Assembly (NCBI GenBank): GCA_022509165.1
Contig: JAFLTT010000006.1
Span: 1 to 64,000, forward strand
Source: Muribaculaceae bacterium
Lineage (GTDB): Bacteria; Bacteroidota; Bacteroidia; Bacteroidales; Muribaculaceae
Direction: 5' to 3'
Length of the DNA: 64,000 nt
In this document: positions 1 to 7,440 of the stretch, piece by piece
How the letters are laid out: every line of letters begins with the position of its first letter
Numbering within the stretch: position 1 is the first letter of the stretch
The notes under the pieces: generated by a model
What the model was told of the DNA's origin: nothing
Databases searched by the model: none
What the model saw: only the letters and a program-made list of their open reading frames with translations
Position numbers and translations under genes: made by a program

Positions 1-67
1 CTTTCGCAGACAATTCTTGCATGAAGCTTTCAAAATATCCGCCGTATGTCCTGATCTTTCTTTCCAC
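1..67 (-). CDS. RelE/HigB-like (Gp49-type) toxin, 5' end only
   Basis: Only the first 22 codons lie in the window and the gene runs off the left edge. Reading leftward from a GTG at 67-65 the peptide begins MERKIRTYGGYFESFMQEL, which resembles the start of phage-derived Gp49-like (RelE/HigB superfamily) toxins: a short basic strand followed by YF and a helix. A TAATTTTG promoter element ends five bases before the GTG, so the message would be nearly leaderless. An 8-bp inverted repeat overlaps the promoter, as is usual for autoregulated toxin-antitoxin operons. The partner antitoxin, if any, is outside the window. The family call rests on 22 residues and is tentative. Confidence 0.45.
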   Translation of the reverse strand, partial: MERKIRTYGGYFESFMQELSAK

Positions 68-71
68 AACG

Positions 72-106
72 CAAAATTACCTATTGTTGTTCAATTAGAC
101 AACAAT
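72..106 (-). promoter_or_regulatory. Promoter and operator of the edge toxin gene
   Basis: On the minus strand the Bacteroidota -7 element TAATTTTG occupies 79-72, and a TTG lies about 20 bp upstream as the -33 element. The upstream half is covered by a perfect inverted repeat, ATTGTTGT at 83-90 and ACAACAAT at 99-106 with an 8-bp spacer. Its placement over the -33 region fits repression by an antitoxin or toxin-antitoxin complex. It also overlaps the last codons of the small gene at 81-353. Confidence 0.5.
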
Positions 107-353
107 TTAATTTTAATTTATCAAGGAGTTTGGTATCGATTTCTATATTATGTCGACCTCGGGTGTTACGGAGGTCCTTGGGAATGGTAAATGGCTCTGT
201 ATTTTTGAACCATTCTTTGAAAGTGGTGGATAAGAACTCTACAATTTCATCAGTGGGGATTTCAGACTGATTGGCGATGTTCCAACCGAAATTAGATAAA
301 TCAGGTTTTGCAAGCTTAGTTTTCTTTTTACTAAAAATATGTTTTAACGGCAA
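81..353 (-). CDS. Hypothetical 90-aa protein downstream of fic
   Basis: I do not recognise this protein. It starts 23 bp inside the 3' end of the fic gene in another reading frame, on the same strand, and so could be translationally coupled to it. The N-terminus is very basic (residues 5-15 are rich in Lys). The rest is a mixed, soluble-looking sequence with no signal peptide, membrane segment or cysteine pair. Its last codons overlap the operator of the next gene to the left. The overlap with fic and the lack of a known family leave open that it is a chance frame. Confidence 0.4.
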   Translation of the reverse strand: MPLKHIFSKKKTKLAKPDLSNFGWNIANQSEIPTDEIVEFLSTTFKEWFKNTEPFTIPKDLRNTRGRHNIEIDTKLLDKLKLNCCLIEQQ

Positions 354-1365
354 AAAGGAATTGGTCTATGAAGATTTTTTTGAACGCAGCTATATTGTTT
401 TGTTCATAAAATATCAACATGGCTTTCTTATAATCCACCGAATCAACTGTTCGAAATGAAATCGGACAATAATTATTTCCAATCAAGATTCCATTGCTTA
501 CAATTCTTGCCGTTCTCTTGTTTCCGTCGGTGAAGGCTTGAATATAACTCAATAAAACGAGTGCCAAAAGTGCTTTCTCAAAAACATTCTCTTTCTTGTT
601 AATAAGTTTCACACTATCTTCCAAAGCTTCTCGAATCTGAAATTCATTGTCAAGAGGCATATAGTTTGTGCCGGTGATACCTACGCGTCGATGCCTGATA
701 TTTCTTTCCACTCCCAATTCCTTTGTCAACAAAGCATGAATTTCTTCTATCCTTGCAACAGAAATATCTTTAAGATATTCCGGGACTTCAAGAATGAAAT
801 CAAGTGCGTCCTTATGGTTTAGAAGCATTATGGCTTCTTCCTTAGTTTTACCTGAAGCAGTTTGTTTCTCTTTGAGCAATCGTTCAGTCTCTAAAAGAGA
901 ATATGTGTTACCCTCTATTTGAGATGACTTCCACGACAGATCAATTCCCAATCTCTCCATCTCCTTTCGATATTCTAAATCTGTCATCTCGGCGAGATGG
1001 CTCTCGAATTGACTTTGAGCCTTATTAAGCAATTCCAACTCTTCTTTCGAAAATAATTCGACTTTGGGAAGAATATCATTAATAAGTTCAAAGTTGAAAG
1101 TTTCTTGAATTTTTCTTTCGTCAATATCTTTCTCAAAATAAGTATCAAGGTTCAATTCCATTGTCAAATGAGCTTGAGGAGAAAGACGATATCGAGTGGA
1201 AGGACCTTTTCCTATAACTTCAATATTGCCATTATTAACTTCAATGGCAATCATTCTTTTTAGCGTAGCTTCACTGGGAGGATTACTAATTCCTTTAGCA
1301 ATCTGAGTTCGAGAAGAATCCGGATTATAATGCAGGAACTGAAGGATTTCAATATCTCGTGTCAT
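331..1365 (-). CDS. Fic-family protein with N-terminal winged helix; catalytic His replaced by Gln
   Basis: Fic proteins transfer AMP or another nucleotide moiety to target proteins. The open frame extends to 1434, but a TATATTTG promoter element sits at 1429-1422, inside that extension. I therefore take the ATG at 1365, giving 344 residues. The N-terminal ~70 residues look like a winged-helix DNA-binding domain. An inhibitory-helix motif, SSQIEGN, follows at about residues 147-153, which is the position expected in class II Fic proteins. The Fic signature reads IQAFTDGNKRTAR, where the usual HPFxxGN(G/K)R His is Gln (about residue 276). AMP transfer normally needs that His as the general base, so the enzyme may be inactive, may use other chemistry, or may act mainly as a regulator. 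A symmetric operator array lies directly upstream. Confidence 0.85.
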   Translation of the reverse strand: MTRDIEILQFLHYNPDSSRTQIAKGISNPPSEATLKRMIAIEVNNGNIEVIGKGPSTRYRLSPQAHLTMELNLDTYFEKDIDERKIQETFNFELINDILPKVELFSKEELELLNKAQSQFESHLAEMTDLEYRKEMERLGIDLSWKSSQIEGNTYSLLETERLLKEKQTASGKTKEEAIMLLNHKDALDFILEVPEYLKDISVARIEEIHALLTKELGVERNIRHRRVGITGTNYMPLDNEFQIREALEDSVKLINKKENVFEKALLALVLLSYIQAFTDGNKRTARIVSNGILIGNNYCPISFRTVDSVDYKKAMLIFYEQNNIAAFKKIFIDQFLFAVKTYF

Positions 1366-1415
1366 AATAGTTGAACTCAAATCTGTAAAATTAAAAGATA
1401 AGGTCTGTTTCTTTA

Positions 1416-1498
1416 TCGGCTCAAATATAGTCACAATAAAGCAAAAATCGGCTCAATATGAGCCGATTTTTATGAATTTCCTGTCAATTTTGAGCCGA
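1416..1498 (-). promoter_or_regulatory. Symmetric four-half-site operator array and promoter of fic
   Basis: Four exact copies of the 8-mer TCGGCTCA or its complement lie here: 1416-1423, 1448-1455 (same direction), then 1459-1466 and 1491-1498 (opposite direction). The outer pair is 32 bp from the inner pair on each side, so the whole array is a palindrome centred on 1457. The -7 element TATATTTG (minus strand, 1429-1422) overlaps the first half-site, so a bound protein would block transcription. The spacing, about three helical turns, suggests two cooperating dimers or looping. The winged-helix part of the Fic protein is the obvious candidate binder. Confidence 0.75.
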
Positions 1499-1573
1499 TT
1501 TTTTGGTTCACGTTTATTAGAAAAGGGGATTGAGAAAAGAATGCCTGACCGAAGCCAGGCATTCAAGTGAATA

Positions 1574-4273
1574 TTATATTGATATTTTGAATCGGTCGTT
1601 ACCGGAAACTATTATATAAATTCCTTTAATGAGGGTTTTCAAGTCTTCGACTTTACAATCCTTCTTTATTAAGATTCCATCAGTGGTATAAATGGTAATC
1701 TTTGAATCAGGATTTGCAAGAAGACTTTCAACACTGGAATATTTAAGAACTGTTATTGCACATTCAGCAGATACCTCTCCACAAGCCGCGGTGATAATTA
1801 CTGTGCCTGCCGATATGGCTTTTACAAAACCATCCTCAGATACTATTGCTACACTTTCATCGGATGAGCTCCAGATTACGGTTTTATCAGTTGTATTTTC
1901 AGGAAGCACCGTCCCTTCAAGCTGCAAAGTTTCGCCTACCTTTAATTCAGTTGATTCAAGATTCAAAACAATTTGCAGGGGCTCAATTACCTGTTTAGTT
2001 ACTATGACTTCACAAGTTGATGATACCTCACCACAAGTAACGGTTATAATTGCCGTGCCAGCAGAAACGGCTGTCACAAGACCATTATCAGATACTGTAG
2101 CTATATTTGGATCCGATGAATTCCATGATAAGGACTTATCGGTTGTATTTTCCGGAAGGACAGTTGCTTCAAGTTGAATCGTTTCTCCAATTTTAAGTTC
2201 TACCTCTTCAACATTTAATACAATATGTTCTGCATCTATCCCAGACATTTCCTCAATATTCCAGAAATTTTTCCAAACAGGTGCATTTTTATAAATTTCT
2301 ATGGTTCCTTTTGGAATGTATAATTTGGAATTTATGTACACATCATTACTTAATTCACTATTTATATCAGGCGGAGTAGGATTTTTTACCCATATAGAAT
2401 CTGCAGAAAAGGCATTAATTTTTGATAATTGAGCCCCAATAACAAGCTTATTCAGTCCTGTTAAAGGAGGACATGTTGTGGAATAAGTTGTTCTTTTTAT
2501 TTCAACTATATTATCGCCAATTATAAGTTCTTTTAAAGAACCTAAATGCGGTCCTGGAGACCAAGCATGACTAGAATAAGACCCGCCCAAATATAATTGA
2601 GTAATATTGCTACCATAAAATTCACCACATTCCGAATCATTTGCACTACGCTTCCAAGATCCTAAGGTTACATTTGATCCTTCTTCAAAACTTATTGAAT
2701 CTAACGAAATGCAATTATAGAATGCAGTTCCATAGGAGGCGCTTGTTGAACCTACCCTCCCGATATTCGAAGTGAAGATAAATGATTTTAATGAAATACA
2801 ATCCATAAAAGCCTCTGATTCAATAGTGGAATAACTATTTTTAGGTCTCCAATTGATATTCTCCAATTTGATACAGTATGCAAATGCACCGGATGAGATT
2901 TTATCAACTCCTTCTGGAATATCAATGCTTTTTAAATTTTTACAATATGAAAATACATATCCTTTTAATTCGGATAAATTAGGGGGAAGTTGAATGTTTT
3001 CAAAGGAATTATTTGATAAACCTCCTATAGAAGTGACTGAATTTGGAATAATGAGATTTGTGATATCACCATTATTCATTGAAATAATTGATGTTACTGT
3101 TAACTCCCTATTATAATACATTATTTTTTCTGGAATTTCAAATGCTCCTCGATAAGGTGTATAACCATTAACAACTCCAACAGTATTGTCTTCGAATGAG
3201 GTAACCTTATAATAAATATCATTTATTTTGAAATCATATTCAAAACCATACGGATCATCTTCTATATCTTTATCAAATATTTGGGTAAGATCTTCCGGTG
3301 AGTATTCAATAATATTAGGGATTTCTCCCCAGCCAGGAGCACCCTCATAAAAATGTTTGGTACCTTCTGGCACAAATAAATATCCTCGTCTTTTTAAATG
3401 ATCACAACCTTGGAAATAATAGGTAGTAGAGCCATTCTTTTTCAATTCTAAGGGTGATTTAGATTGTATTATTACTCTATCTAATCTTTCATTATCATCG
3501 AAAGGTTCTTGATCAAATTTATTTAGATTATTTCCAAATTGAACAATCTCAATTTTTGATTTGGAACGAAACGCATACATATCTACTGATTCAACGGAGT
3601 CTGGGACTTTAACTTTTTTAAGTCCAAAGGGAACCGCTAAAAGTTTTTTTCCTTCTTTGTCTAATAATAAACCGTTAATGCTCTTATAAGAATTATTAGC
3701 TGGATCAACAATAAAATTCAAAAAATTTTCACCCCTAAAACATGTATTTGAAAATTCACAGCCTACTGGTATAAAAACGGTTTCTAAAGCATTACATTGG
3801 TCAAAACAATTTATTCCTATTTTAGTCTCAGGCGCAAGTTCCAAAGTCTTTAGATTAGGATTATTACTAAAAGACTCACTCAGAATTTCTAATTTAGGAA
3901 GTTTCAATGTAACAACAGCCAATCCATTTCCGAAAGAACTAGGTAATTGATCGTTTCCCGCCATAGTCACTCCTACTCTCGGAGAAAATCTGGCTTCACT
4001 TAAATCTAAATAGCAGAGATTTCTCTTTTTATAATTGTGACCACTTAGATTGTCAATAATATATTCTATATCTTCTGTATGAAAATAACCTGTAATTTTA
4101 AGGCTGTCAATTAAAGTTAATTCCGTGGAATGTTGATTAGACAACTTATCATTTAGCCCTATATTTACTTCTTTAAATTTTGCATTTATAGATTGAGAAA
4201 GTAAGCATAAGGTTGTTATAATTAACATTTTTATTTGATTGAATGCTATAGCTCTTTTTCTATCAGTTTTCAT
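1574..4273 (-). CDS. BspA-like leucine-rich-repeat surface protein with two Ig-like (Big_2) domains
   Basis: A secreted 899-residue protein. Residues 1-31 form a signal peptide. A long stretch of irregular LRR_5 (BspA-type) repeats follows, recognisable by LKxLxIPxxVxxIxxxAF-like runs, to about residue 675. Two tandem bacterial Ig-like group 2 domains follow (about 683-760 and 767-843), each with an LPENTTDK strand, a WSS or WNSSD core and an SAGTxxIT end. The last ~50 residues resemble a type A T9SS sorting tail (KITIYTTDG, then KGIYIIVSG, ending KISI). Such proteins are exported and often mediate adhesion. It lies 6 bp downstream of the FRG gene on the same strand and probably shares its transcript. 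Ligand unknown. Confidence 0.85.
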   Translation of the reverse strand: MKTDRKRAIAFNQIKMLIITTLCLLSQSINAKFKEVNIGLNDKLSNQHSTELTLIDSLKITGYFHTEDIEYIIDNLSGHNYKKRNLCYLDLSEARFSPRVGVTMAGNDQLPSSFGNGLAVVTLKLPKLEILSESFSNNPNLKTLELAPETKIGINCFDQCNALETVFIPVGCEFSNTCFRGENFLNFIVDPANNSYKSINGLLLDKEGKKLLAVPFGLKKVKVPDSVESVDMYAFRSKSKIEIVQFGNNLNKFDQEPFDDNERLDRVIIQSKSPLELKKNGSTTYYFQGCDHLKRRGYLFVPEGTKHFYEGAPGWGEIPNIIEYSPEDLTQIFDKDIEDDPYGFEYDFKINDIYYKVTSFEDNTVGVVNGYTPYRGAFEIPEKIMYYNRELTVTSIISMNNGDITNLIIPNSVTSIGGLSNNSFENIQLPPNLSELKGYVFSYCKNLKSIDIPEGVDKISSGAFAYCIKLENINWRPKNSYSTIESEAFMDCISLKSFIFTSNIGRVGSTSASYGTAFYNCISLDSISFEEGSNVTLGSWKRSANDSECGEFYGSNITQLYLGGSYSSHAWSPGPHLGSLKELIIGDNIVEIKRTTYSTTCPPLTGLNKLVIGAQLSKINAFSADSIWVKNPTPPDINSELSNDVYINSKLYIPKGTIEIYKNAPVWKNFWNIEEMSGIDAEHIVLNVEEVELKIGETIQLEATVLPENTTDKSLSWNSSDPNIATVSDNGLVTAVSAGTAIITVTCGEVSSTCEVIVTKQVIEPLQIVLNLESTELKVGETLQLEGTVLPENTTDKTVIWSSSDESVAIVSEDGFVKAISAGTVIITAACGEVSAECAITVLKYSSVESLLANPDSKITIYTTDGILIKKDCKVEDLKTLIKGIYIIVSGNDRFKISI

Positions 4274-4279
4274 CTTTAC

Positions 4280-5119
4280 CTAGATTGTTATTGATTTAAT
4301 TGAATCGTTAAAGTCTGCTATTATATTTAAAAGTTTAACATCTGTTGATTGTATTTTTCCTTCCTTATTGTAAATATCTAATCCATAATAATTATCAATT
4401 CGTAATGATGAAAGGAATTGTTTAAAAAGTAATTTTTCCCCTTTTGGAATAATAATTTTATAGCATGAAATACCATTTGTAGAGAGGAGATCCAATATTG
4501 GTTTGTCAAAATCATTTGGATTTATTATAGAAAAATATCCATTTTGCCGGAATCTTCTCAATCGACCTAAAGGTAAATTTTGTATTCTGATGTCGGGAAA
4601 AACTAGATCAAAATCTTTACAAATAAGAATTGTTTCTTTCCATATATCTATTTTTGAGGTGGATTTAGTATGTTTAATTTTGGGAAACGACATAACATAT
4701 ATAATTCCATCACAATCTTGAAATTCGTCTGAATTATTACATGCCATTTCTATTGCAGTTTCAAAAGAAGAAGACCAATCAATAAAATGAGAAGGAAAGC
4801 CAAGATGACGTGCCATAGACATATAGAAGAAATCTTCATTCTGACTTTCTAATTTTAATTTATCATATCCTCCCTCAATTGCAACTCTTTTAAATCTATC
4901 AAAATAGTCTAAATACATTGACCAGCACTCTTCTTTTGTTAAAGATTTACCAATGACTCTTTGCAAAGTAGATTTTAACTCCCAAGAAGAGTTGCATTGT
5001 CCCCTAAAAATTGAATATCTTCCACCATTGCAAAACGATGAAAATTTAAATTTATAATCATCTATTTGTTCTATTTTTTCGAGAATCACATTATAATTAA
5101 GCCTCAGGGCTCTCCTCAT
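4280..5119 (-). CDS. FRG-domain protein
   Basis: This 279-residue protein carries the FRG signature, FRGQ with aromatic flanks, near residue 39, and the second conserved block, RHLGFPSHFIDWS, near residue 110, equivalent to the usual H(G)xPTxLLDW. FRG domains are common in mobile and defence-related loci and some act as toxins; their biochemical activity is not generally settled. There is no signal peptide or membrane segment, so it should be cytoplasmic. It is the first gene after the structured leader or RNA at 5138-5425 and is followed 6 bp later by the BspA-like gene. That pairing of a cytoplasmic FRG protein with a secreted LRR protein has no explanation I can give. Confidence 0.75.
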   Translation of the reverse strand: MRRALRLNYNVILEKIEQIDDYKFKFSSFCNGGRYSIFRGQCNSSWELKSTLQRVIGKSLTKEECWSMYLDYFDRFKRVAIEGGYDKLKLESQNEDFFYMSMARHLGFPSHFIDWSSSFETAIEMACNNSDEFQDCDGIIYVMSFPKIKHTKSTSKIDIWKETILICKDFDLVFPDIRIQNLPLGRLRRFRQNGYFSIINPNDFDKPILDLLSTNGISCYKIIIPKGEKLLFKQFLSSLRIDNYYGLDIYNKEGKIQSTDVKLLNIIADFNDSIKSITI

Positions 5120-5137
5120 TGGCGATTAGGTTATAAA

Positions 5138-5425
5138 AAGAAAGACGTGAGAGTCTGTACTGTTGCTCTTCACACCTTTTGAGGCTCTCGCATTGCCTGT
5201 ACCGTAGAAGAGCAACGCCGAAGCCCACGTCTGTATGAAATTATTTGAAACCTCCCGGTCTCTCTTAATAATTCATACCACGAAGACATCTACGTTGCTA
5301 ATTCTTGACGGTACGTTAGAATTTGCGAGATTCCAAAAGGCCAAGAATAAGCGAAGTAAACGCTTTCTATATTATGTCTGCTTACCCTCCCGCAAACCCA
5401 TATCGGGCTTCGACGGGCGATATAC
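5138..5425 (-). ncRNA. Candidate structured non-coding RNA or long structured leader, class unknown
   Basis: A non-coding block clearly richer in GC than its flanks and full of perfect complementary segments. The outer 3' stem is 5143-5149 with 5226-5232 (7 bp); inside it is a 10-bp stem, 5162-5171 with 5207-5216. Next come 5233-5245 with 5267-5278 (12 bp, one bulge), 5300-5305 with 5318-5323, 5349-5353 with 5361-5365, and 5400-5405 with 5418-5423. The loop of the last one (5405-5412) pairs perfectly over 8 bp with 5219-5226 in the internal loop of the first structure, a pseudoknot-like contact joining the two ends. On the minus strand a promoter precedes it, and TTTCTTTTT follows the closing stem like a terminator. 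It matches no tmRNA, RNase P or tRNA signature that I know. Confidence 0.6.
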
Positions 5426-5429
5426 AACG

Positions 5430-5459
5430 CAAAGATAATTAATATACCCCTAGTATCAA
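5430..5459 (-). promoter_or_regulatory. Promoter for the structured RNA / FRG transcript
   Basis: On the minus strand TATCTTTG (5437-5430) matches the Bacteroidota -7 consensus TAnnTTTG. A TTG lies 19 bp upstream as a partial -33 element. Transcription would begin near 5424, exactly at the first predicted hairpin of the structured region. Confidence 0.5.
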
Positions 5460-5860
5460 CATTTTTGAGTCATCTTTAGACAGTTTTCCGAATTTCGCAC
5501 TCAAAAGTAGAAGCTAATTTCTTACTAAATGGATCATTTGAAGTGAGATTGATGGCTATGCTATCGTACACCGTTCTAACTTGTTACATTGCAAAAATTG
5601 AGCGACTTTCACTTCAATCTCATCTCGAATTCGCTTCACTCATTTATCGACCCCAAACATGGGAGATTTCTCAGTTATTGTTCCCTTTCTGTAGTAATCT
5701 TGATGGTTTTACCACCGATACCAGATTGGCTTATTAAATTGTATATGCCATCCCACATTCATTTAAAGGTCACTGCTATTTCGGTTTGCTCAATTCTTGG
5801 AGGAGTAAAATCGATTGCGTGATTTTTGAATGGCTGAGAAGTTTTTAATGTCTTTTAAAA
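5440..5860 (-). pseudogene. Decayed coding DNA of unknown origin
   Basis: No intact gene is present. On the minus strand a short open stretch of about 27 codons (near 5637-5560) contains IRDEIEVKVAQFLQ. It is followed in another frame by a segment ending SKKLASTFECEIRKTV and a stop near 5475. A third fragment further upstream reads NLISQSGIGGKTIKIT. Amphipathic, protein-like peptides in shifted frames suggest an old gene broken by frameshifts, but I cannot name the family. This region separates the structured RNA from the ATPase gene. Confidence 0.3.
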
Positions 5861-5861
5861 T

Positions 5862-5903
5862 AGGACAAAAATAATTAATTTTGTCCTTAAAACAAGGACA
5901 AAA
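5862..5903 (+). promoter_or_regulatory. Inverted and direct repeat operator at the ATPase start
   Basis: The 9-mer AGGACAAAA at 5862-5870 pairs with TTTTGTCCT at 5879-5887 as a perfect inverted repeat with an 8-bp spacer. A third copy, AGGACAAAA at 5895-5903, sits 33 bp from the first in the same direction and runs into the ATG. Three identical half-sites placed over the start region look like an operator or a translational control site. The bound factor is unknown. Confidence 0.5.
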
Positions 5904-7207
5904 TGAATATAGAATACTTAAAGTCTATAATAGTGATGAGGCAACAGGAATTTCCTGTTTCTTTGATAGAAAGGGAAAATCCCTTGCCGGTAGATTATAA
6001 AAGAATTATAACTGTGCCGGGGGTAAGAAGATGTGGAAAATCTTCTAAGATGGAACTTGTAGTTAATTTACTATTAGCTCAAGGTACCCCTAAAGAAAAT
6101 ATATTATGGATAGGTTTTGATGATGAAAGATTACTTTCCATGAAAATGGATGAACTCGATTCAATTATCCAAGCCTACAGAGAATTATATCCTCAGATAG
6201 AATTATCGCAAGTATATTGTTTTTTTGATGAGATTCAACTGATTGAGGGTTGGGAATTCTTCGTGATGAGAATTTATAAGCACTATTCAAAACATATTTA
6301 TGTTTCGGGTAGTAATGCTACTATGTTGAGTGGTGAATTAAAGTCATCTTTAAGAGGTTGGGCCGATGATTATGAAACTTATCCTTTATCTTTCAAGGAA
6401 TATTGTCGATTCAAAGGAATTGACTATTCCAGCTACCATGAAAAAGACAGGGTTTTAGTTAAAAACGCATTTAGAGAATTTAATAATGAGGGTGGTTTCC
6501 CGGAGTCCGTATTAACTGATAATCTCTTCCAAAAATTAAGACTGCTGCAGGGTTATTTCGATACCATGCTTTTGAAGGATCTTGCTGAGCATTACGGGAT
6601 TTCAAATACTGAAGTGCTCCGATATTTTTTGAAAAGAATAATGGAGAACATCACCAAACCAACTTCTATAAGAAATATACATAACGATATCAAATCTCGA
6701 CATCTTAAAGTAAGCAAAGACAATCTATATGAATGGATCAATCATGCGTGTGAAATATTTTTGTTTATAAGAGTACCCAATTATAGCCGGTCACTTCAAA
6801 AAATTGAAAATTCTCAACCCAAATATTATTGTATAGACAATGGTTTACGCGATGCAGTGATACTACCTCAAAGCCTTGATGATGGTAAGAAACTTGAAAA
6901 CACAGTCTTCTTGGAATTAAAAAGAAGGATGATGCCCTCTGATAAAATATTTTATTTTCAAGGGAAAACGGAGTGTGATTTTGTAATCCAAAAAGGAATT
7001 AACATAGAAAGTCTGATTCAGGTAAGCTGGAATATTAATGAAGAAGAAACACGGGAGAGAGAAATTAAAGGGTTGATGGAAGCATCAGAGACAACTGGTT
7101 GTCAAAACCTTTTAATTATTACTTTAGATGATGAGGAAGAAATTATTATTGATAATAAGACGATAAAAGTAATTCCAGCTTGGAAGTGGATACTGTCCCT
7201 TACTTAA
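5903..7207 (+). CDS. AAA-family ATPase with DUF4143 domain
   Basis: A 434-residue ATPase of the AAA_14/DUF4143 type that is abundant in Bacteroidales. The Walker A motif is GVRRCGKS at residues 40-47. The Walker B segment, VYCFFDEIQ, lies near residues 104-112. An arginine-rich sensor region, GSNATMLSGELKSSLRG, follows. The C-terminal half is a DUF4143-like domain with a nuclease-fold-like segment (NTVFLELKRR, then KTECDFVI) of the kind seen in restriction-like folds. The cellular role of this family is not established. It is a single-gene unit with its own repeat-rich operator, surrounded by accessory DNA. Confidence 0.8.
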   Translation: MNIEYLKSIIVMRQQEFPVSLIERENPLPVDYKRIITVPGVRRCGKSSKMELVVNLLLAQGTPKENILWIGFDDERLLSMKMDELDSIIQAYRELYPQIELSQVYCFFDEIQLIEGWEFFVMRIYKHYSKHIYVSGSNATMLSGELKSSLRGWADDYETYPLSFKEYCRFKGIDYSSYHEKDRVLVKNAFREFNNEGGFPESVLTDNLFQKLRLLQGYFDTMLLKDLAEHYGISNTEVLRYFLKRIMENITKPTSIRNIHNDIKSRHLKVSKDNLYEWINHACEIFLFIRVPNYSRSLQKIENSQPKYYCIDNGLRDAVILPQSLDDGKKLENTVFLELKRRMMPSDKIFYFQGKTECDFVIQKGINIESLIQVSWNINEEETREREIKGLMEASETTGCQNLLIITLDDEEEIIIDNKTIKVIPAWKWILSLT

Positions 7208-7392
7208 AATCTTATCCCCCATAAGTATCAATAAGGGCCAATAAGTACTTATAAGTACAGAATTGTCCCCCAATAAGTACTGGTACAAATTTGGTACAAA
7301 TATGCGATAAAAATCGCGTAAACAAGCAAAAAAATCAATAAGAACAAAAATAAAAATTGAATATAACTTGCTGAGTTTCAATCTATAAAAAA
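7208..7392. other. Intergenic region with short direct repeats
   Basis: Between the ATPase gene and the dnaK terminator there is AT-rich DNA carrying several copies of AATAAGTACT-like words (about 7240-7280) and a tandem GGTACAAATTT / GGTACAAATAT pair near 7281-7303. No gene, RNA or clear hairpin is visible. Confidence 0.3.
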
Positions 7393-7415
7393 GGGACGCA
7401 CGGTTCGTGCGTCCC
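7393..7415 (-). terminator. Intrinsic terminator of dnaK
   Basis: A perfect 9-bp stem, GGGACGCAC with GTGCGTCCC and a 5-base loop, is followed on the minus strand by a run of six T residues. It lies 25 bp after the dnaK stop codon. Confidence 0.85.
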
Positions 7416-7440
7416 TACATTTATTTGATAATTCAATATT

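Noticed and set aside
5138..5425. tmRNA, RNase P RNA or tRNA-like gene
   Set aside because: No CCA end, no T-loop, and no RNase P signature such as GAGGAAAGTCC could be found on either strand.
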